Shown one piece after another: positions 33,834-47,408 of a DNA stretch of 64,000 nucleotides. Position numbers and translations under genes: made by a program. The notes below the pieces were generated by a model. The model saw only the letters and a list, made by a program, of their open reading frames with translations, ran no database searches and was not told the DNA's origin. The stretch comes from Haematococcus lacustris (taxonomy: Eukaryota; Chlorophyta; Chlorophyceae; Chlamydomonadales; Haematococcaceae), in NCBI GenBank assembly GCA_030144725.1, contig JASKMD010000008.1, positions 20,162,029 through 20,226,028 of the forward strand. The letters run 5' to 3'. Positions within the stretch are counted from its first letter, which is position 1; each line of letters opens with the position of its first letter.

Positions 33834-34786
33834 AACCAGCCTGCCTACACCGTCGTTGCCATCCTGCTGCTGCCAACCCGGGGAATGCAGGACGACCTGG
33901 AGTGGGGTGCGTGCCGCTGACCTGCGTGGGGCCGGAGTACTGGGGACTGAGGCAGCCCGGAACCAGGTGGCCCAGCTACTGCAGGGCCGACTACTGGTGG
34001 GGCACGCCCTGCACTTCGATCTGGGAGCGCTGCGCCTGAGCCACCCACCACGATCCACCAGGGATACCTCAAAGTAAGTATCGGATCTCTGGATCTGCAT
34101 TGTATAGGAAAGTGCCACTGGTGTGGGGTTTGTGGGCATCGAGGGCGCGACCGAGCATGCTTTAATTAGATTGTAGCGGAGCGAGATAAACCCACAGTCA
34201 AACATGGTGTTCTATGTTAAATGACTCATGTTGGATTGCATTGTATAGATCAAGGCAAGCCTTGGGTAACCAGCGTAGGGACAGGCAAGACAGCCTCAAG
34301 TGGCCTGAACTCTGCTCCTCGTGCCCTGCTATCCCCTTTCTCCGTGCCTCATGCACCAGGAGGCACACAACACCTTGCACATCGCAAACATAAGGATGGA
34401 AGGGTAGCTGGCTATGGTTGCATGTGATTTGATGCGCACACACAATGTGCATGATGTGCATACAAGATGAAGCAGGTTGCAAAGCTGGCAAGCGTTTGCC
34501 TGGCTACAGGTACCAGCCTCTCATGCAATACTCGCACACCGGCTGTCTTAAGCCACGCTCCCTGCGCAAGCTTGCTGCCTCCGAGCTGGGCCTCCACATC
34601 CAGGAGGGTGAGCACAGCCCAGTGGAGGACGCGCGTGCCGCCATGAAGCTGTACCTGCGCCACAGGGCGGTGCGTGGGGGCGTGGCTAGGGCTGCGCAGG
34701 GGGAGCAGGGGACGGGCGAGGGTGAGGGAGGGAGGGACAGAGGGTGCAGCTCCATCATACTCCGCTGCCTCTGGTCAGAGCGGTAG
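33408..34786 (+). CDS. REXO4: REXO4/ISG20-like DEDDh 3'-5' exonuclease, copy b
   Basis: Paralogue of the upstream gene with the same three-exon layout (33408-33592, 33891-34073, 34510-34786), the same splice phases and an identical exon-2 length of 183 nt, giving 214 residues. Start MALCAFYGAGMPSEPVAL; ExoI ALDCEMVGLG, ExoII LLVGHALHFDLGAL, ExoIII EGEHSPVEDARAAMKLYLRH. All acidic residues and the ExoIII His are intact. Exon 3 and the 5' half of exon 1 are nearly identical to copy a; the middle of exon 2 has diverged. That pattern fits partial gene conversion or recent duplication followed by uneven change. I see no reason to call it a pseudogene. Confidence 0.88.
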
Positions 34787-35432
34787 CTAGTCAGGCTCAA
34801 GATAAAGGGAAGAGGATGGAGGTGCTTGTCATGGTCTGACATGGGGCTGCGCCTGGCTCCCTCCCTTCCACACGAGCATCTGCTGACCTCTCCTGGCCCT
34901 GCTCCTGCCTAGCACTGCCTGTTGGCTGCCAACGCTCATCAGCTTTCTTTTGCCATGCCTCAGCTGCGCTCCTTCCAGCCTCGCTCCCTCTGCAAGCACG
35001 ACTGCGACGGTGCCTGGCAACTGCCATCAGCCAAGCTCGGCGTGTTCAAAACTATAGACAGTGTTTGTGCATATGCAGATGGCTTATGCCTATAATGTTT
35101 ACGCTTGTGCAGGGAGCATCCCGCTCCATCTACTTTTTAGAATAGAGCGCATTGTATACATTACAGTTGAGGTGGTAGGTTGCATGGCCGCAGGCGTGGG
35201 AACGGTCCGTCTGACTGGGACAACAATGCCTGTCATCATGCCTCAAGCACGGAGCATCCACACAGGCAACAACGTGGACCTGTGCACCTGGTCAACTACA
35301 TGCGCTGGTGGACGTGTCCTGGTGCTGGCATATGTCTGGGAGTAGCTACTCCTCCTGCTCCTGCAGCTGGCCCGGCTTCTCCTGCTAGCTGTGTCGATGT
35401 GCCCTTCGCAGGCAATTCATGCCATCAGGGTA

Positions 35433-35672
35433 GGATGAGGCAGACGTGCCCACCGTTGACCAGGGTTGGCTGGTTGGTCATAGGTCCTCGGGCTGTGTGT
35501 CTATGGCCTGTGATTGGCTCAAGTCTTCAGCCTTGTCAGCAGCACAGGGAACGAGCAAAGTGCAGGTCATGAGGGTGGCCACTGTACTGTGCTGCAGAGT
35601 GCCACTGCCACATCACAAGAGTGTGCTACCTTGCTCAGCACTGTACAAGTCACATTAGCTGCCATTGTACTG
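35433..35672. repeat. dispersed repeat A, copy 2
   Basis: Same orientation and near-identical to 17783-18017; see there. Sits in the 1.5-kb spacer 34787-36326, which holds no gene I can recognise. Confidence 0.85.
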
Positions 35673-35847
35673 TGTCACACATCAATGCCAAGTCGTCTGC
35701 TCTTTCTTCTTGTATCGTTGATTAGGTGTGTTGCTAGCTACATCAGGACTTGCATGTTGCACTTGCATCTTTGCAGCCAACCTGAGAGACTTACTGTCCT
35801 TAAGATGCTGACTGGAGAGCTCAAGAATGGATCCATCCGATGGCCAA

Positions 35848-35900
35848 TGTGATAATGTAACTGTTGCCAATGTAACTGTTGCCAATGTAACTGTTGCCAC
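35848..35900. repeat. 15-bp tandem repeat AATGTAACTGTTGCC
   Basis: Three units, the reverse complement of the array at 20697-20752. No Fanzor sequence is recognisable beside this copy. Confidence 0.75.
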
Positions 35901-36326
35901 ACGATTGTGGGTCACGACTGAGACATGCTAGGATGGATTTTGGTCGCCCAATACCTGGAGCATCAGCAACAGCCACTATGCAGCCAATACCAGTGTTAGT
36001 ACAGGATTTGTCCTTCGCTGCCAGCCATGTTTAATGCCTTCCTAGTTGAACGGTAGCACGCGCCATGGCAGCATGCACTTGAAGAGGTCCCTGCTTGTGT
36101 ATGTGGCCTGTGCATGTGGCATATGCTTACTGGCCTGTGCATTCAGGCAGCCGTGCTGAACGTCTCAGACACAGCGGTCACTAGGAGCACTAATGCGAGG
36201 CAAGGTAAAGGATAGCAGAGAGTCACACAAACCTCATTTCCACCGTGCAAGCTATCAACGGTTGCTACGGTTTGACGGTCCACTAAAGCACTAAACTGGC
36301 AAGTGTCGCCCAGACCGCAGCAAGCC

Positions 36327-39325
36327 ATGGCGTCCAAGATTAGCTTTGTTGGGCGCTGTGTGCTTGCTGTGTGCCTTGCCGTCGCCCTTGGAGCCCTTCT
36401 GTGGCCCTCGGAATGGATGCCGCTACACTTGATGAAGCCGCTACAGCTCGCAGGCAATTCCTCGTCCTGCCCGATGGTGCGTGAACACCTGACAGCTTGC
36501 ACTCGTGGTGTTTGACCTGCAGCTCATTCCCCCTTCACGCGCAATGCCGCTCTCAGGGCTTTAAAGGTACTGGATGGCTACCTCCTGGCCACCCTCCCGT
36601 TCACAGCGACGTGCCCCTCTCCCCCCAAGGGCATCTCTTGCTCTTTTGGAATGGCAGTGTGTGGACTGCAGACCGTCAGGTCAGACTTCAGACAGCACAA
36701 CTGACGTAACAGGGACATGGCAGCTATGGACAACTTCTCTGATCATAGTGCCCATTTGGATGACCCGCACAGGGCCTCAATGCTGAAGCTCTGCTCATCC
36801 ACTCCATGCAAGGCCATGTTCTTGGCACAGGAACCATGCCAGAGATGCAGGCACTGGCGCAGCAAGAGATAGACCTTGCTCGCAGTCAGGGATTATCTCT
36901 TGAGGTCAAGACTTATGACCTGGAGGGAAAATTCGTGATGCCTGGCTTTGTTGATCCCCACACACACTTCCTGACAGCTGGTCTCTTCCTCAACAATGTC
37001 AACGTGCGGGAGGCTACTTCTGTGGAAGTGTTCCAGCATATCGTGGCAGCGCAGGTGAGGTGATGCAACGGGGCATCAGACCGTTATAATCAACAGTGTG
37101 TCGCAACACCCACTTTCTGTGCCTCGCAGGTTGCAAAACTAGAGGAGCAGGAGGCTGAGCACAATAGCCTGCTCCCTCCCTCCTCGGATCCTGTACCATT
37201 GCAATGGATCCAAGGTGGCCAGTGGGCGGAGCAAACATGGGGCGGGCAGCTGCCACACCGCCACTGGCTGGATGCCGTCACGGGGCCCAACCGCCCTGCC
37301 CTGCTTTCACGTATGGACTCGCATATGGCCATTGTGAACACAGCAGCTCTCAGGCTCGCCAACATCACAACTGAGACGCTGGATCCAGCTGGTGGCATCA
37401 TTGACAGAGATGAGGATGGGCATCCGACTGGAGTTTTGCGTGAGAATGCCATAGGCTTGGTTGCCCGGCTCATCCCTCCACCCACACCACTGCAACTGCT
37501 GGCGGCCCTGCAGGTCAGTCATGCAGTGCAGCAAGACACAGTCCCTTAAACTTGTAGCGAGACTCTGATGTTTTGCTTGCTTGATTGGCTGTATGGAATG
37601 GCAGTGGCAATAGGAATGTATCACATCAGAGTAAGGTGCTCGTCAAGTTGTTGAGTTGGTGTTGGGTGTGTTGTAGTTGAGAGTGACAAGTTGTTGGCGT
37701 TCTATTCAACGCCTATACTGGCCTCGTAAACGATCTAACTGTTCTCTGCAGGGTGCTTCATCTTATGCCTTGGCACGCGGTGTCACAACACTGTCATGCT
37801 TGGGAAGGGCTCCATTCTCTGGCAACCTCAACACTACCTGGGAAGACTTCATGTCAGTCATGCTGCCAGCAGCCGATGCTGGACATCTACGAGTCAGATT
37901 GTTTGCATTCATGCCTCTCCAGCAATGGTGAGCAGGGCTTGTCAAGCATCACTGCACTACCAGCTTCTTGCGCTATGCTTGCATGTGCTTTGCTGCTCAC
38001 GCCAAAGCCCCTCTTCCAATCTGCAGGCCGCGCCTTGCTGCCTTGGTGGAAACCAATGGCAGAGCACATCCAGGTGGCCATCTGTTTTGGGGTGGTGTCA
38101 AGGAGTTTGCTGATGGTAGCCTTGGAAGCCACACAGCGTTGATGTGGGAGCCGTACAATGACTATCAAGTGGAGGGCACCACCAGCCTCCATGACCAGCC
38201 AGAAGTTGTGGACCATGAGTGGGGCACCCGCATGATCTCCCTTCCTGCTCTCAAGGAAGCAGTACGAGGCGCGGATGCAGCTGGACTGCACGTCGCAGTG
38301 CATGCAATAGGCGATCGCTCAGGTATGCAGATCAGAGTGCATGTCTCAACCATGAGCCCTAGTACTCATTTGCCCCTGCTGCATGTTTCTGCTATGCAGT
38401 GGATGAGGTGGCCGACATCTATGGCGAGGTGCTGACTAGCAGGCAACACCGGCTGCAAGCACCTAGCAATGTGAACATCAACGTTTCAAGCTCTACAGTG
38501 CACGTGGTGCTTCCAGAGGAGATAGGAGCTGGCATGGCCCCCCGCCACCGCATCGAGCATGCTCAGCACCTGTCAGGGCCTGGTGCAGCATCCAAGCTGG
38601 CGAGCTTTGGCATCATCTCCACCCCCAACCCACTGCACCTTGTAGCTGATGGGCCTTTGCTAGTCTCACGTCTCGGCGAGAAACGTGCAGGTGAGGATAC
38701 GAAGGGTGCAAAAAGTTTGCAATGCGTCTCATCCAAGGCTGATGAACTCTGGTTTTGAGGCATACTCTAGCTGTGGCTTCGTATGACGGACGACCCTGAC
38801 ATTTTCGCCCCTGCCTGCCTGCAGGAGTCTCGCACTCCTACGCCTTCAACACCATGGCCAAGGCTGGGGCAGCTATGGGCCTTGCAAGTGACTGGCCTGT
38901 GACTGACCTCCACCCTATCGCCAGTGTGGTGAGATGTCCTGCCATCCTGCTCACCAGGGCTGAGCTACACTGTTGGCTGCAAGATCTCCAGATACTCCCC
39001 AATGTGTGTCTCACTAACTGCCGCATGCCTTGTTCCGCAGTATACGAGCATGCACCGCCGGGATGCCCTGGACCCTGGTGCACCTGTCTACACAGCTGAG
39101 GAGGCACTGAGCCCTGAGGAGGCTCTGCTGGGCCACACGGTCGATGCAGCACATGCCACCATGCTTGAGCAGTTTGTGGGGACGCTGCGCCCAGGCCTGC
39201 GAGCTGACTTCATCATTCTTGACCAGTCCCCATTGGCCATGCCTGCTGAGGTTGGTGGAGGGCGGGGTCTACCTAGTGTCCTGCACACCTTTGTGGATGG
39301 AGTGTGTGTGTATGGCTGCGCTTGA
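36327..39325 (+). CDS. amidohydrolase-3 family protein (YtcJ/LAF3-like)
   Basis: Metal-dependent hydrolase of the YtcJ type; the Arabidopsis relative LAF3 affects phytochrome A signalling, but the substrate is unknown. Exons 36327-36476, 36557-36566, 36630-36679, 36773-37054, 37130-37513, 37752-37927, 38027-38322, 38400-38690, 38825-38928 and 39041-39325 join in phase to 675 residues. The first exon encodes a signal-anchor-like helix ([15 protein letters not shown]), suggesting an ER or secretory location. [13 protein letters not shown], the metal motif [49 protein letters not shown] and [10 protein letters not shown] are all typical. The 10-nt micro-exon (encoding GFK plus one base) is needed to keep frame, which supports it. 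Confidence 0.92.
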
Positions 39326-39789
39326 TGTGCGCTCAGGGGATGGATGACACCTTGCAGAGAGAACCCGTGTATGTGTGTAGGCTTTGAACCGATGCAGCTT
39401 GCCAAGAAGAGTGATAGAAGCGTGCAGCCAGAATGAGCTGGGGTTTGAGGAACCAACCCATCACTTGATATGGTCAATCATCAGTGCATGGATGCAGCTA
39501 TCATTAGTGTGTGCGTGGTCCTCGATCTCAGTAGAGCCAAGTCAGGAGATTAAGTAGGAAGGGTTGCACACTATGAGGTGCTGGCGCTTTGGGCAGGTTA
39601 CACCTTGGCTACATCTGTTTGTCGGTTTTGCATGTGATTGGATCAACGCACCTTGATGCACATCAGTGCCCTTGGTGCCTGACACCTTGGTTGCTGATAC
39701 CTTGCATGTCCTGGGTAATAGGTTCCTACAAACACATGCTTTCATTGTTTGTAATGAATGGTGGAGATGCAGGATGGTGATGGATAGGA

Positions 39790-39811
39790 TGTAATGTTGA
39801 CGATGGTGTAA
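39790..39811 (+). terminator. possible TGTAA polyadenylation signals of the amidohydrolase gene
   Basis: Two TGTAA pentamers (39790-39794 and 39807-39811) about 470 bp after the stop codon. The rest of 39326-40538 has no gene; it holds repeat B. Confidence 0.35.
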
Positions 39812-40059
39812 ACATCTCGATGTACACTATTGGTTTCCCTAGCAGCCTCAACCTGGTGTTTTACCAATCCAGCCGTGACTCAGGGTTACAACGATCGATG
39901 GTCTTGGGCAATGGCAGAGGAGACACCCGCTTTTTATAGCAACTCCACTGTATGGCCGTTGGGATGGTACAAGAAGGGTCACATCTCTAACTATATCACC
40001 CCTGAGGGAGCAGTACGAAGACGAGAAGCTGAAGACAGAAGAGCGGCAGGGGATAGGGG

Positions 40060-40365
40060 CAAGTCTGACTAGCTGAAGTCAGCTGGGGCCAGTGTTGGGT
40101 TAGAGGGACATGGAGACCTCGCCGTCTCGCCTCGCCATTGGAGTCGCGCCCTCAGACTTCACTTTTGCCTCACTGTGTCTCGGACGGCGACTGGTTGCCG
40201 GCACTCCGGTTAGATGGCGTGCTGATGCACACCCCAGCACGGCCACTCCGCTTTGATATTGTTGCTGTGTCCCTGCGATGTCCCCGAGTAAGAAACGCAA
40301 GCGCCCCGCTTTCCCCGCACCGTATACAGCCGGTAAGGTGCAAAGCTTGACGAAAGGCTAAACAC
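40060..40365. repeat. dispersed repeat B, copy 2
   Basis: Same orientation as 18795-19085, with scattered substitutions and a few small indels (for example an extra AAGAAACGCAAG near 40288). Confidence 0.85.
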
Positions 40366-40538
40366 CCCGAAGCTAGCTGACGACGCGACGCAGTGTGCGC
40401 CACGCGACAATGTGACTCCCTACGTCAAGCTGCTATACCAATGGGAAAGTAGAGGACAGTAGAGGCGACGTTGTCATACAGCAACCGGGCGTCATGGACA
40501 TCCACGCACTGAATCGGCCTGACCTATGTGCTTGAGGA

Positions 40539-43010
<2,472 letters not shown>

Positions 43011-43706
43011 TGCCTCTTATCAAAGGGTGCAAGCGGGCGGGGACGCTTAGAAAAGTGCACAAGTGTGCTCCGGATTTCGTGTGGGACGTGCATCGAGCGC
43101 GAGGACCTGCAGGCTAACTAAGGATTAGCACGGTGATGCACGCGCATTGTAGCAAGTGGTAAATGCTAGCTATGTAGACTGGCTACTTGGGCCTTTGGCC
43201 AAAAGAGCGCAGCTGCTGATGTCAACGGTGTGGTTGATACTAGCCAATTGCAGCCAGGTACAGGTTACAGGAATACATCGGGTCCAAGGCATACACATGT
43301 CCACAGCAGTAAGTTGGTTCAGTGTTACCACTACGGTTCAGTACGGTCAGCATGGCGGTGCAGCACATCAAAGCGAAGCTAGCGGGCTGCTCGGGCTGAT
43401 GTGCACCTGTGCCGGGGCGGGCGGGGGTGTTGGGAGATCGGGTAGCGTTGTGCCGGGGATGGCCTGCTTAGTGGGGCTGTGATCAGCGAGCAGCTATCGC
43501 GCTCAGCGGCCCAGCATTTCAACTTTTTGATTTATTGTCGGGCGCAGTACGGGTACGGGTCCCCCCTGACATGTGTTCTAGTGCTAGTGCTAGTGCTGAT
43601 GACATGTTTGAGAGTGGTGGAGTGGCTTGTGGCCTGTCCCTGCACCTGAACAGCGTGCAACTCGTGCCACGTCACTCGGGCGACCCCAACAAACAAAACA
43701 TGACAG
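43011..43706. other. leuB upstream region
   Basis: Holds the leuB promoter side near 43011-43100. No TATA box is obvious. A GTGCTAGTGCTA triplication lies near 43580-43596. No gene recognised. Confidence 0.45.
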
Positions 43707-43834
43707 GAAACCGACCCCTGGTAGTAGGACGGCTGTAACTCTGCAAAAATTATGCTAGATGGTTTACGATGTAGGCAACCCGGCCAGCTACCTTCCCCCC
43801 CTCCAGAATAATCATGCAGTCAGTAGGCCGTGCA
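43707..43834. repeat. dispersed repeat C, copy 1
   Basis: 128 bp starting GAAACCGACCCCTGG and ending CAGTCAGTAGGCCGTGCA match 49726-49865 in the same orientation. The LINE begins exactly where the similarity ends, which helps place its 5' truncation point. Confidence 0.8.
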
Positions 43835-45571
43835 GCCTGCTGCTGGGGTTCCTTGTGGGATGGGGCTTCTTCACCTCAGGTTTGGGGCATGGGCAACACC
43901 TCCCTCCTGGTGCTCACCGTCAAGGCAGCACGGTTGCGCCTCACGCAGCTACAGCGGGCCCGCGTCGACCCCACCTATCCTGCTGGTGGGGGCCTATGGC
44001 CAGCCCTTTGGGGACCACGCCCGCTGCCGGGGGCTGAGCCAGCTCAAGTGCTAGCCGCCGCGGGAGCTGGCCTTCGGACCCTGGAGCAGCGCTGGCTAGA
44101 TAGCGCCACCCTCCTGGCAGCGCAGCGGGCAGCGGGGGAGCGGGAGCAGCAGGGCAGGGATGTAGAGGAGCTGCTCCCGGAGGAAGTGCAGGGCAGCCAG
44201 ACACCGCGGTGGCGTGCCACCAACGCTAGACCTCCTCCGCGGCCCACCCCGGAGCTCAGGGCGGTGCAGCGGGCACAGCGGCAGCTCGACGCTCAGCTCC
44301 AACGGGGAAGGGGGGGCAGGCACGGCGGCAACAGGCGGGCAGGCGCGCTGCCAGCTGTCGGGCATGGAGCTCTGGCTGGCATGGTAGACGAACTAGCCCG
44401 CTCAGCCCAAGCCGGCCAGCCTTGCCTAGAGGTGTGGCAGGAGCTGCTGGACCCCACCCTCCGCCGGGAGCATGTCATTGTGGCGTGGCGGGTGCTGCAC
44501 GGGAGCCTCATGGTGGGGGCCATGTGGGGCCACATCCTGAAAGAAGCTGCGGCCCCTGCTTCTTCAGCCTGTCGCCTTTGCCAGTTGGGACCCCTGGAGA
44601 CACTCACCCATGCCTTTCTTACCTGTCCCTCCGTGGCTCCCGCTTGGGAGTGGGTGCTGGACGTGTACGGCCGCCTCACAGGCACCCGCCCTCCCTCAAG
44701 CGACGCTCTCCTGCTCCTCAGCGGGCGCCCTACGCACAACGAGGCTGGCCCCTTTCAGCCCCCCGATGCCCACCTGTGGCTGCGCCTACGCGTGGCCTAC
44801 TTGGGGTCGGTGTGGCGCATCCGGAGCTTGGGCCCAGCCGCAGCGCTTCAGCCACAGTCGCTCGCCCATCGGGTGGCGCAGGGAGTCATCTTCACCCTAT
44901 CGTCGGCGGTGCAACGGGACTGGTACCGGGTGGGTAGGGACATCCGGGTGGGGCTGGGCGGCGCCGTCCCGTCCACGTGGTTCAAGGGGAGAGACCCGCG
45001 GCTGGATGAGAGGAAGTTTGCGAGCCTGTGGCCTGCAGCGTCGGGAGGGTGGTTCCAGCGGCAGCAGGGGGAGCTGGTTGTGCGCCTGTCGTTGCAGTGG
45101 CCTGTGCCCGCCCCCCCCATCCTAGGCGCCGCAGCGGAGCCCGGCTAGGGGCTGTCCGTACCGGGGGTTAGGGTATGGGAGTGGGAGCAGTGCCTTTTTC
45201 TTGTTTAGGCTGGGCAGTTTAGAGCGCTGGGGTGGTTGGGTTGGGGATGGGAGGGAAAGGGAAGAGGGGCGCTGTTTTTGCCCCTTGGGTAGCTAGGGGG
45301 AGCTCTCGCGGGTGGGGGTTGCCCTCGCGGGTGGGGTTTCTTCTGGGGCTGGGTCGGGTGAGTGGGTCGTTTTCTCGTCAGCGTGTAGTAGGAGGGCTGG
45401 TGTCTTTTGGGGGCCTTCTAGTCTTCGACTCCTGTCTTGTGTGGTCTTATCGCTTGGTTTTGCCTGCATTTCTCTCCTCTGACGGATTCCTCTCCTAAAC
45501 TCTCACCTAGTGCGGTATTGGTATCCTTCTCTTCCTCTGTAACTCTCCTCCAAAAAAAAAAAAAAAAAAAA
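43835..45571 (+). mobile_element. 5'-truncated LINE (non-LTR retrotransposon)
   Basis: An open frame to 45148 encodes the C-terminal part of a LINE ORF2: an Arg/Gln-rich linker, then the reverse-transcriptase-associated zinc knuckle CRLCQLGPLETLTHAFLTC (C-x2-C-x9-H-x4-C), then a Trp-rich C-terminus. The endonuclease and polymerase domains are missing. A GT-rich 3' UTR follows, ending in 20 A's at 45552-45571. Truncated 5' end plus poly(A) tail is the classic product of incomplete target-primed reverse transcription. No convincing target duplication is visible. Confidence 0.85.
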
Positions 45572-45594
45572 CCATTGACGTGGCCTGCCAGCTC

Positions 45595-46050
45595 GACGAG
45601 CCGACAGGTCAGCCGCGCTCAACATTCGTCGCTGTGCAGTCGGACCAATCAGCCACGCCCCACTGAATTGTGCAGATGGGAAGGTTCGATTTGGATTTGG
45701 AGCGCGTGATTTGGATTTGGAGCGCGTGATTTGGACCGCGTAGTTTTTGCTCTTGCGGACTAGCTTGGTGTCCTTCAAGTGGTGGTAAAGAGCCATCAGA
45801 GTCCAATGCTTGTTGTTAAACATCTGAGTTTCGTTATCGGCCATCGCAGCTAACGCGCAATTAAATTGCTCGGTTTTGGGTTAATTACTTTTCATCATAT
45901 TCCATCATGCTTGATCATATCTCAAAGATTAATCCGGGCGCGCCTTAAAGGCCACCCAACCAGCCTAAGCCAAGCAGGCCAGGTTAGGATTGGGTATACG
46001 TGCCGGACAAGGCCCTGTTGCGCAAGTGGCGGTGCAAGTGGCGAAGATAG
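45595..46050 (+). pseudogene. Fanzor C-terminal relic, split by an insertion
   Basis: The RuvC-III block survives as DRSAALNIRRCAVGP (45610-45654; the second Asp of DRD is lost). About 250 bp of unrelated AT-richer sequence follows, with a tandem GATTTGGATTTGGAGCGCGT. The end of the protein then reads DWVYVPDKALLRKWRCKWRR with stop at 46048-46050. On the minus strand the inserted part opens with MADNETQMFNNKHWTLMALY at 45844, an ORF start I do not recognise. The relic starts just after the LINE poly(A) tail. Confidence 0.75.
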
Positions 46051-46275
46051 CCAGCTCCAGCAAGTCAAATCCAACGTAAGATAAGTGAACGCCTCACACG
46101 GGGCATGTGAGCAAGAGCAGGGGATGTATGTGAGCAAGAGGTAACTCAAGCTTCTGTAAAAGCAGTCATGGAGGCACACAAACCAGATGGGCGGAGCTGA
46201 AGTAGGCATCAGGCAAGTTGACAGTAGCCCTTGCAGTAATGTGCCTGCAGCCTGTGGTCAATCAAGCCTATCGCT
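46051..46275 (+). ncRNA. candidate Fanzor omega/f RNA region, copy 3
   Basis: Begins right after the Fanzor stop with CCAGCTCCAGCAAG, against CCAGCTACAGCGCAAG in copy 1. It keeps the hairpin position with altered bases (GCC-TCACACGG-GGC in place of CCCCT-CACAA-AGGGG), then GGCACACAAACCAGATG, GAGCTGAAGTAGGC and GACAGTAGCC in the same order as copies 1 and 2. Conserved in four places although the protein ends differ. Confidence 0.5.
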
Positions 46276-46633
46276 TTATGTTGGAGTAGCTAAAGGGAAG
46301 TCCAGAAGTTGGCGGACTATACCATATATACACCACCGCCGAAACCCGCTCCGGGTTTTCATGGTTTCACGGCTTTGGCGATATAACAAGGTCATTGGCG
46401 CTCTAGTAGCCAGCAGAGCCACGCAAGAATTGTCGATAGCAGCTGCTATTTAGGGTCAGGCATAGGGGCTACTGGCCAAGGCAGCATCCCGCTGCTACTC
46501 GCGACTCACGATTCGACCCACCATTCGTCCACCACGCGTTTACAACCTTGCATCACTTTATGTTCAAACCTCATCTGGGCGTGCTGGCGACTTTGTATGC
46601 CCGCTCGAGTCAACCCAACCCAAAGAACAAGCA

Positions 46634-46773
46634 ATGGCGCAGTGGGTCGGCAAAGACGTCCTAATCCCTGCAAATGCGTGGAACCCCCCTGAGGACGGGC
46701 CTGTCTCCGGCTATATTCTTAAGGCAACAGCACCCACCAAGCGATACCCCGAGGGGCGACTAGAAATTGTGAC
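46634..46773 (+). pseudogene. truncated first exon of the MAQWVGKD element gene
   Basis: Starts MAQWVGKDVLIPANAW and reads to RYPEGRLEIVT, identical apart from Asn/Asp at one site to the exon at 51067. The similarity stops abruptly at 46773 and a short unrelated tail follows, so it is a 3'-truncated copy. Upstream sequence back to 46051 is shared with 50495-51066, including a GAAACCC-GGGTTTTC inverted repeat near 46337. Confidence 0.8.
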
Positions 46774-46850
46774 CTTGGGCTGCCAATGTAGGGGCTTGGG
46801 TATTAGGGAGAGGAGAGTGCGTGAGCTTCTCAGACCACTGAAATAAATTA

Positions 46851-46978
46851 CTGTAGTGGTACGCCTAGTTGGTGATACGCTGATTTGGTGAAAACCCAAA
46901 TGTCATGCTCAAACAACCGGTGATACAACCGGTGATGAATTGATTTGGTGAAATCACCAACAAGGTGTATCACTACGG
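46851..46978. mobile_element. 128-bp MITE with TA target duplication
   Basis: Terminal inverted repeats of about 27 bp (CTGTAGTGGTACGCCTAGTT at the left, reverse complement of CCGTAGTGATACACCTTGTT at the right) flanked by TA at 46849-46850 and 46979-46980. Size, TIRs and TA duplication fit a Tc1/mariner-type non-autonomous element. No coding capacity. Confidence 0.8.
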
Positions 46979-47107
46979 TACAAGCATTATATAAAAAAAG
47001 CATCACAACCTGTCTGTTGTCATCAAAGCATCTGTCCATCATCATCACCAGTCCATCACCAGTCCACCCCAACCGCCTCGTGGTATGGGAAGTCTGCCAC
47101 ACCATGT

Positions 47108-47202
47108 GTGACAGTGTGGAAGGCCACCTGCTGGCCTAGTGCAGTGTGGAAGGCCGGCTGGCCTAGTGCAGTGTGGAAGGCCACCTGCTGGCCTAGTGCA
47201 CA
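47108..47202. repeat. GTGTGGAAGGCCACCTGCTGGCCTAGTGCA tandem copies
   Basis: Three copies, the middle one shortened to GTGTGGAAGGCCGGCTGGCC. The surrounding 46981-47408 has no other gene I can support. Confidence 0.8.
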
Positions 47203-47408
47203 CATTCAGGACCTTTGCGCACCTCGCTCTTCTTACTGCTCCTGCCACAACAACAAGAGTGGTGGGCAGCTGTGTCATGCACCCAGCCTACCAGCCTACC
47301 ATGTCAGCCGCCCAGCCTACCAGCCTGCAGCCTGCAGCCAGCCACCCTACCCGCCTGCCAACCCAGCCCATGCAGCCCTACTAGCCCAATACAGTGAGCC
47401 TACCCAGC

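Noticed and set aside
33408..34786. Second REXO4 copy as a processed or dead pseudogene
   Set aside because: Introns are retained, phases agree and all catalytic residues are intact.
43814..45148. Stand-alone host zinc-finger gene
   Set aside because: The CCHC knuckle context, missing N-terminal domains and the 20-A tail after a 3' UTR fit a truncated LINE.
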